From [Mycobacterium] fortunisiensis (lineage in GTDB: Bacteria; Actinomycetota; Actinomycetes; Mycobacteriales; Mycobacteriaceae), in contig NZ_VOMB01000002.1 of NCBI RefSeq assembly GCF_019050325.1, positions 124,001-188,000 of the forward strand: a DNA stretch of 64,000 nucleotides, given 5' to 3'. The notes beneath the pieces are model-generated. The model saw only the letters and a program-made list of their open reading frames with translations, did not search any database and was not told the DNA's origin. Both the position numbers and the translations under genes were made by a program. Positions 61,301 to 64,000 of this stretch are shown here, one piece after another. Each line of letters begins with the position of its first letter. Positions within the stretch are counted from its first letter, which is position 1.

Positions 61301-64000
61301 CTGTCCGTACCGCAGCGGCAGAAACAGATCGTTCACCCCTTGTTCGGCGGCCAGCAGCGCCGGGAACGCCGGGAACGCGACGCCGGTGCACAGGTCCATC
61401 AGCACCGGGTGCATTGGCTCGGTGCCCAGCTGTTCGGCGAGTTCCGCGCCGACGAGGATGTCGCCGATCGCCTCGCCCTCACCGAGCCACAGCGATTTCA
61501 GCGAGCCGGACCAGGTTGGGCCCCAGGCCAGTTCCAGGTCGGCGAACGTCTCGAACAGTTCCTGCGGACGCATGCGTTCCAGCCGCTCGATGGCCTCGTC
61601 GATCGGGCCGTTCTCTGCCGCCGGATCCTCGGGGTCGTCGGCGAGGCCGGCGGCGACAGTGCCCTCGGCGTTCAGCGACCAGTCCACCCCGCGCTCACCG
61701 TAGGGACGGCTGTGCACCTGGAACGTCCACTCGCCCTCCTGCTGCGGGTGCAATGTCAGCTGCACCTCGCGAGAACTCTTCTCGGGCAGGATGATCGGCT
61801 CGTAGAAGAACACGTCCTTGGCGTGCGCCGGGGTGCCGACCGCAGCCAACGCCATCGCCGCGTACGTGGCGCCGGGGACGACCACGGTGCCGTAGATGAC
61901 GTGATCGGAAAGCCACGGTTGGGATTTGACGGACAACCGGCTGGTGTAGATGGAGTCGCCGGACGCCAGGTCCTTGCCGCTGCCGAGGATTCCGGAGCCG
62001 GCAGAGCCGACCCCGCCCTCGACGGCGATTGCCCCACCCTTGGGCCAGAAGCGACGCCGCTGGAACGGGTAGGTGGGCAATTCGAGCTTGCGGCGCGGAC
62101 GCGCGGTGCCCAGCCCACCCCCGTGCTGAGCGTGCAGCGTGGCGAAATCGGGACGATGCCCGGCAACGTACGCGGCGGCCAGGGCGTCGGCGATCTGCCG
62201 GCGGTCGTCAATCCCCTTGCGCAGCGAGACGATTGCCCGGGGCGCGGCCAGGTGCTCCGGCCACACCTGCACCGCGGCACCGGTGAGCACCGGCTGCGGG
62301 CCGATCTCCATCAACACCGAGCAGCCCAACGCGGCGATGGTGCGCACGCTTTCGGCGAACTGCACGGGCTGGCGGGAGTGCCGCCGCCAGTACTGCGCGT
62401 CGAGCGGGGTCTGGGCGGTGAGCACGGCGCCGGTGCGGTTGCAGACCAACGGCAATGTCGGCACGGCGAACTCGACCTGCGCGGCGAACGCCTCGAACTC
62501 GTCGAGCACCGGATCGAGCAACTCGGAGTGGAAGGCGTGGCTGGTCTGCAGCCAGGTGCAGCGAATGCCTTCGTTCTCGAACTTGGCGACGATCTGCTCC
62601 AGGTCCTCACCGGGGCCCGAGAGCACGGTGTTGGGCCCGTTGTAGGCGCCCACCGACACCCGCGGGTGGTCGCCGGCGAATTCCTCGACCTGCTTGGGGT
62701 CGGCGAACACCGCGACCATGCGTCCACCCTCGGGCAGGCTGCCGAACAGCCGTCCGCGTTGTGCCATCAGTCGGGCGCCGTCCTCAAGGCTGAACACCCC
62801 GGCCACACATGCCGCCGCGTACTGGCCCACGCTGTGTCCCAGCACCACATCGGGCTGGATGCCCCAGGACTGCCAGAGCCGGGCCAGACCCATCTCGACG
62901 GCGAACAGCGCCGGTTGTGCATAAGAGGTGTGCCGCAACGTGTTCGCGGCCTCGCCGCCGGTTGCGAACATCACCTCCAGCAGTGGCTGCGCCAGGATGT
63001 CCTTCACCGCGTCCGCGCACCGGGTGACCGTTTCGGCGAAAACCGGCTCGGTATCGAACAATTCCCGAGCCATTCCGGGATGCTGGCTGCCCTGACCGGT
63101 GAACAGCCAGGCCGTCGTCGGGTGGTGGGCATGCTCGCCCCGCACCACGCCGGGGCGGGTGCGGTTCTCCGCCAGATCGGCCAGGCCCAGCCGGGCGTCC
63201 TCGATGGAATCCACCACCAGTGCGGCGCGATGCTCGAAGTGCGAACGCCCGGTTCCCGTGGTGAGGCAGACATCGGCGATATCGGCATCGGGGTGGGCGG
63301 TCAGCCAGCCCTCGTAGCGTTGTGCCAGTGCCACAAGCGCTTCCGGGGACCGTGCCGACAGTGCGAGCACGTTGACCGAACGCTCGTCGCTCTGCGGGTC
63401 CGAAGTCGCCGCAGTGGCAGAGGCGTCCGAAGCCTCCGTGGTGTCCGCGGCGGCCGCAGTGTCCGGTGTGTCGGTGCTGTCGGCCGGGGTCTCGTCCGGC
63501 GCCGGCGGGGCGGGTGCCTCCTCGATGAGCACGTGCGCGTTGGTGCCGGTGAACCCGAAGGAGCTGACGCCGGCGCGCCGTGGCCGGCCGTTGGTCTGCC
63601 ACGGGATCGCCTTGTCCACCACCCGCACCGGCAGCGAATCCCACGGGATGTGCGGTGACGGGTTGTCGAAGTGCAGGCTCTGCGGTAGCAGCTCGTGCTG
63701 CAACGACAGCACGACCTTGATCAGACCTGCTGCGCCGGAGGCGGATTCGGTGTGGCCGATGTTGGTCTTCACCGAACCCATCAGCAGCGGCCGGTCCGCG
63801 TCCCGTGAACCGCCGTAGGCGGCCGCGGCGGCTTGCACCTCGATCGGGTCGCCCAGCGGGGTGCCGGTGCCGTGTGCCTCGAGGTAATCGACGTCGCCGC
63901 CGGTCAGACCGGCGCGGCCCAGCACCGAGCTGATGAGCCGTTGCTGTGCGCCGCCGTTGGGGACGGTCAGGCCGCTGGATGCACCGTCCTGGTTCAACCC
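58355..64000 (-). CDS. Reducing type I polyketide synthase, 3' part
   Basis: 1881 residues visible; the N-terminus lies beyond the right edge. Order: end of KS (EAHGTGTPLGDP near visible residue 40, NIGHTESASG near 80), AT (GHSVGQY near 386; HAFH near 486, which points to malonyl-CoA), DH (HVIYGTVVVPG near 696), ER (GLNFRDVLNVLGLYPG near 1215), KR (LITGGLGAIGLHTAAYLAQRG near 1505) and ACP (LGTDSLM near 1804), then an acidic Pro/Glu tail. KS-AT-DH-ER-KR-ACP is the iterative, fully reducing layout of the mycocerosic-acid-synthase/Pks5 family that makes long envelope acyl chains. No thioesterase is seen. Confidence 0.92.
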   Translation of the reverse strand, partial: GLNQDGASSGLTVPNGGAQQRLISSVLGRAGLTGGDVDYLEAHGTGTPLGDPIEVQAAAAAYGGSRDADRPLLMGSVKTNIGHTESASGAAGLIKVVLSLQHELLPQSLHFDNPSPHIPWDSLPVRVVDKAIPWQTNGRPRRAGVSSFGFTGTNAHVLIEEAPAPPAPDETPADSTDTPDTAAAADTTEASDASATAATSDPQSDERSVNVLALSARSPEALVALAQRYEGWLTAHPDADIADVCLTTGTGRSHFEHRAALVVDSIEDARLGLADLAENRTRPGVVRGEHAHHPTTAWLFTGQGSQHPGMARELFDTEPVFAETVTRCADAVKDILAQPLLEVMFATGGEAANTLRHTSYAQPALFAVEMGLARLWQSWGIQPDVVLGHSVGQYAAACVAGVFSLEDGARLMAQRGRLFGSLPEGGRMVAVFADPKQVEEFAGDHPRVSVGAYNGPNTVLSGPGEDLEQIVAKFENEGIRCTWLQTSHAFHSELLDPVLDEFEAFAAQVEFAVPTLPLVCNRTGAVLTAQTPLDAQYWRRHSRQPVQFAESVRTIAALGCSVLMEIGPQPVLTGAAVQVWPEHLAAPRAIVSLRKGIDDRRQIADALAAAYVAGHRPDFATLHAQHGGGLGTARPRRKLELPTYPFQRRRFWPKGGAIAVEGGVGSAGSGILGSGKDLASGDSIYTSRLSVKSQPWLSDHVIYGTVVVPGATYAAMALAAVGTPAHAKDVFFYEPIILPEKSSREVQLTLHPQQEGEWTFQVHSRPYGERGVDWSLNAEGTVAAGLADDPEDPAAENGPIDEAIERLERMRPQELFETFADLELAWGPTWSGSLKSLWLGEGEAIGDILVGAELAEQLGTEPMHPVLMDLCTGVAFPAFPALLAAEQGVNDLFLPLRYGQVTLKEKMPRRFYCRAKWHESALDSETQVFDLEYLDRDGRHLGGVREFTVKRAPREALLRGLGGDATRLLYTLGWHEVPPPAADDEEAAKVSGTWLIAGFDELAAKVPGCIPFDRNTDPELLGQLLTQAHDRGMGYSGVVWRAAAPGAAESSEAESARLEAEIENLLSAVHTVQSGPVKLPNGLWIVTERAVATESGEPVDPVQAALWGFGRTTINEEPALRAKLVDTDGSPEAVQALAGLLATPVDEPEIAVRQGKLLASRLLPWARSGHLAVPHGTDYVLAPTERGAIDNLRITEKEVPAPDEGYVQVRVEAAGLNFRDVLNVLGLYPGDPGPVGGDFAGTVTQLGEGVTGLEVGQRVYGSMQGAFASRFNVPAQFLAPIPDGVSAVEAATIPAAALTVRLAFDWSKLNPGDKVLIHAASGGVGLAAIQMAQKHGAEVYATASTFKRATLRKLGVKYVYDSRTTDFADQILADTDGAGVDVVLNSLTSEGFIEATVRATAKNGRFAEIAKRDIWTPEQMAEVRPDIAYEIVALDTVMFTEPDRIRDLLTEVSQGLADGEWTPLPAEIYPLTEARTAFRRMQQARHIGKIVCQMPTPLAPQPDRSYLITGGLGAIGLHTAAYLAQRGAGDIVLTSRRTPDANAQQVIDDITERYKCRVHVFTADVGNESEVAKLLDRIRAELPPLAGVAHLAGVLDDALLGQQSLERFRTTVVPKAFGAQYLDRLTKDDHLDFFIVSSSVSSLFGSPGQANYATANAFLDGLVAERRAQGLPATGVNFGPWAQGGMASSEAATANISAQGLIPLEPSAALSALAEVVANGTGQAAVLKANWQRAAKVLGSSRPPILDLVLPSAAGEVTGDSEVLKQLLEIPVPQRAGFVTEFLQKEVQNFLRLAQPPAATSRFLDLGTDSLMAIELRNRLHSQFGGKFTLNATAVFDYPTIGGLAEYLVAQLPDAEAPSEPAPAEQTDAEPEPQPEAKPED

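Noticed and set aside
59996-63658. A very long plus-strand open frame (over 1200 codons)
   Set aside because: It is antisense to the polyketide synthase, whose domains are unmistakable; high GC leaves the opposite strand open.

Overview
The window is high-GC actinobacterial DNA, and its gene order says Mycobacterium (probably a fast-growing Mycolicibacterium). From 20.0 to 57.0 kb it follows the M. tuberculosis series Rv0222-Rv0230c, Rv0233, Rv0236c-Rv0238 and Rv0241c-Rv0244c with local gains and losses. The 13.0-16.7 kb block resembles Rv1426c-Rv1428c. These assignments rest on recognised protein families, order and length; no database search was possible.

1-9.5 kb is a catabolic gene group. 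One minus-strand unit runs reductase, SDR, Rieske oxygenase (cut by the left edge). A second runs Rieske oxygenase, 111-aa protein, amidohydrolase, MarR regulator, with 4-bp stop/start overlaps. A fatty-acid desaturase and an aldehyde dehydrogenase/metal-dependent hydrolase pair are on the plus strand. A 20-bp motif resembling the KstR2 box lies upstream of both Rieske units. 9.5-13.0 kb carries scars: a probable TetR C-terminus abutting a CbbQ/NorQ C-terminus, a NorD-like VWA protein left without its ATPase, a glycine-rich PadR-like protein, and an FAD oxidase cut off at an inverted repeat.

13.0-19.8 kb holds an acyltransferase-FadD-LipO-like operon behind a KstR-type box, a VapBC pair, an arylamine N-acetyltransferase, a DHFR-family protein and a TetR regulator. 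20.0-31.5 kb covers echA1, an aldehyde dehydrogenase, a methyltransferase, a glycosyltransferase, two membrane proteins, the TmaT-like acyltransferase, an acyl-CoA ligase and a phosphotriesterase-like hydrolase. A MITE-like element of about 300 bp separates the glycosyltransferase from the membrane genes. 31.5-41.0 kb holds a PPOX gene remnant, a small acetyltransferase, an MFS-monooxygenase fusion, an R2-like ligand-binding oxidase, aftD with its small partner, lpqI and a TetR regulator.

41.0-47.8 kb is an accessory insertion between the Rv0238-like and Rv0241c-like genes: a methyltransferase and a Wadjet/MksBEF-type SMC operon, jetABC, with no adjacent jetD. 47.8-57.0 kb is the fatty-acid locus htdX-fabG4/fadA2 ... 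fadE5. Its two promoter regions share a TTAC-N6-GTAA palindrome, and a structured RNA matching the position of the sRNA F6 follows fadA2. An LLM oxidoreductase, a TetR/metal-hydrolase pair and a DUF1361 membrane protein sit between. The right end has a DapB-like oxidoreductase and most of a reducing type I polyketide synthase that runs off the window.

Regulatory palindromes upstream of several regulators and three copies of a stem-loop family are listed separately.
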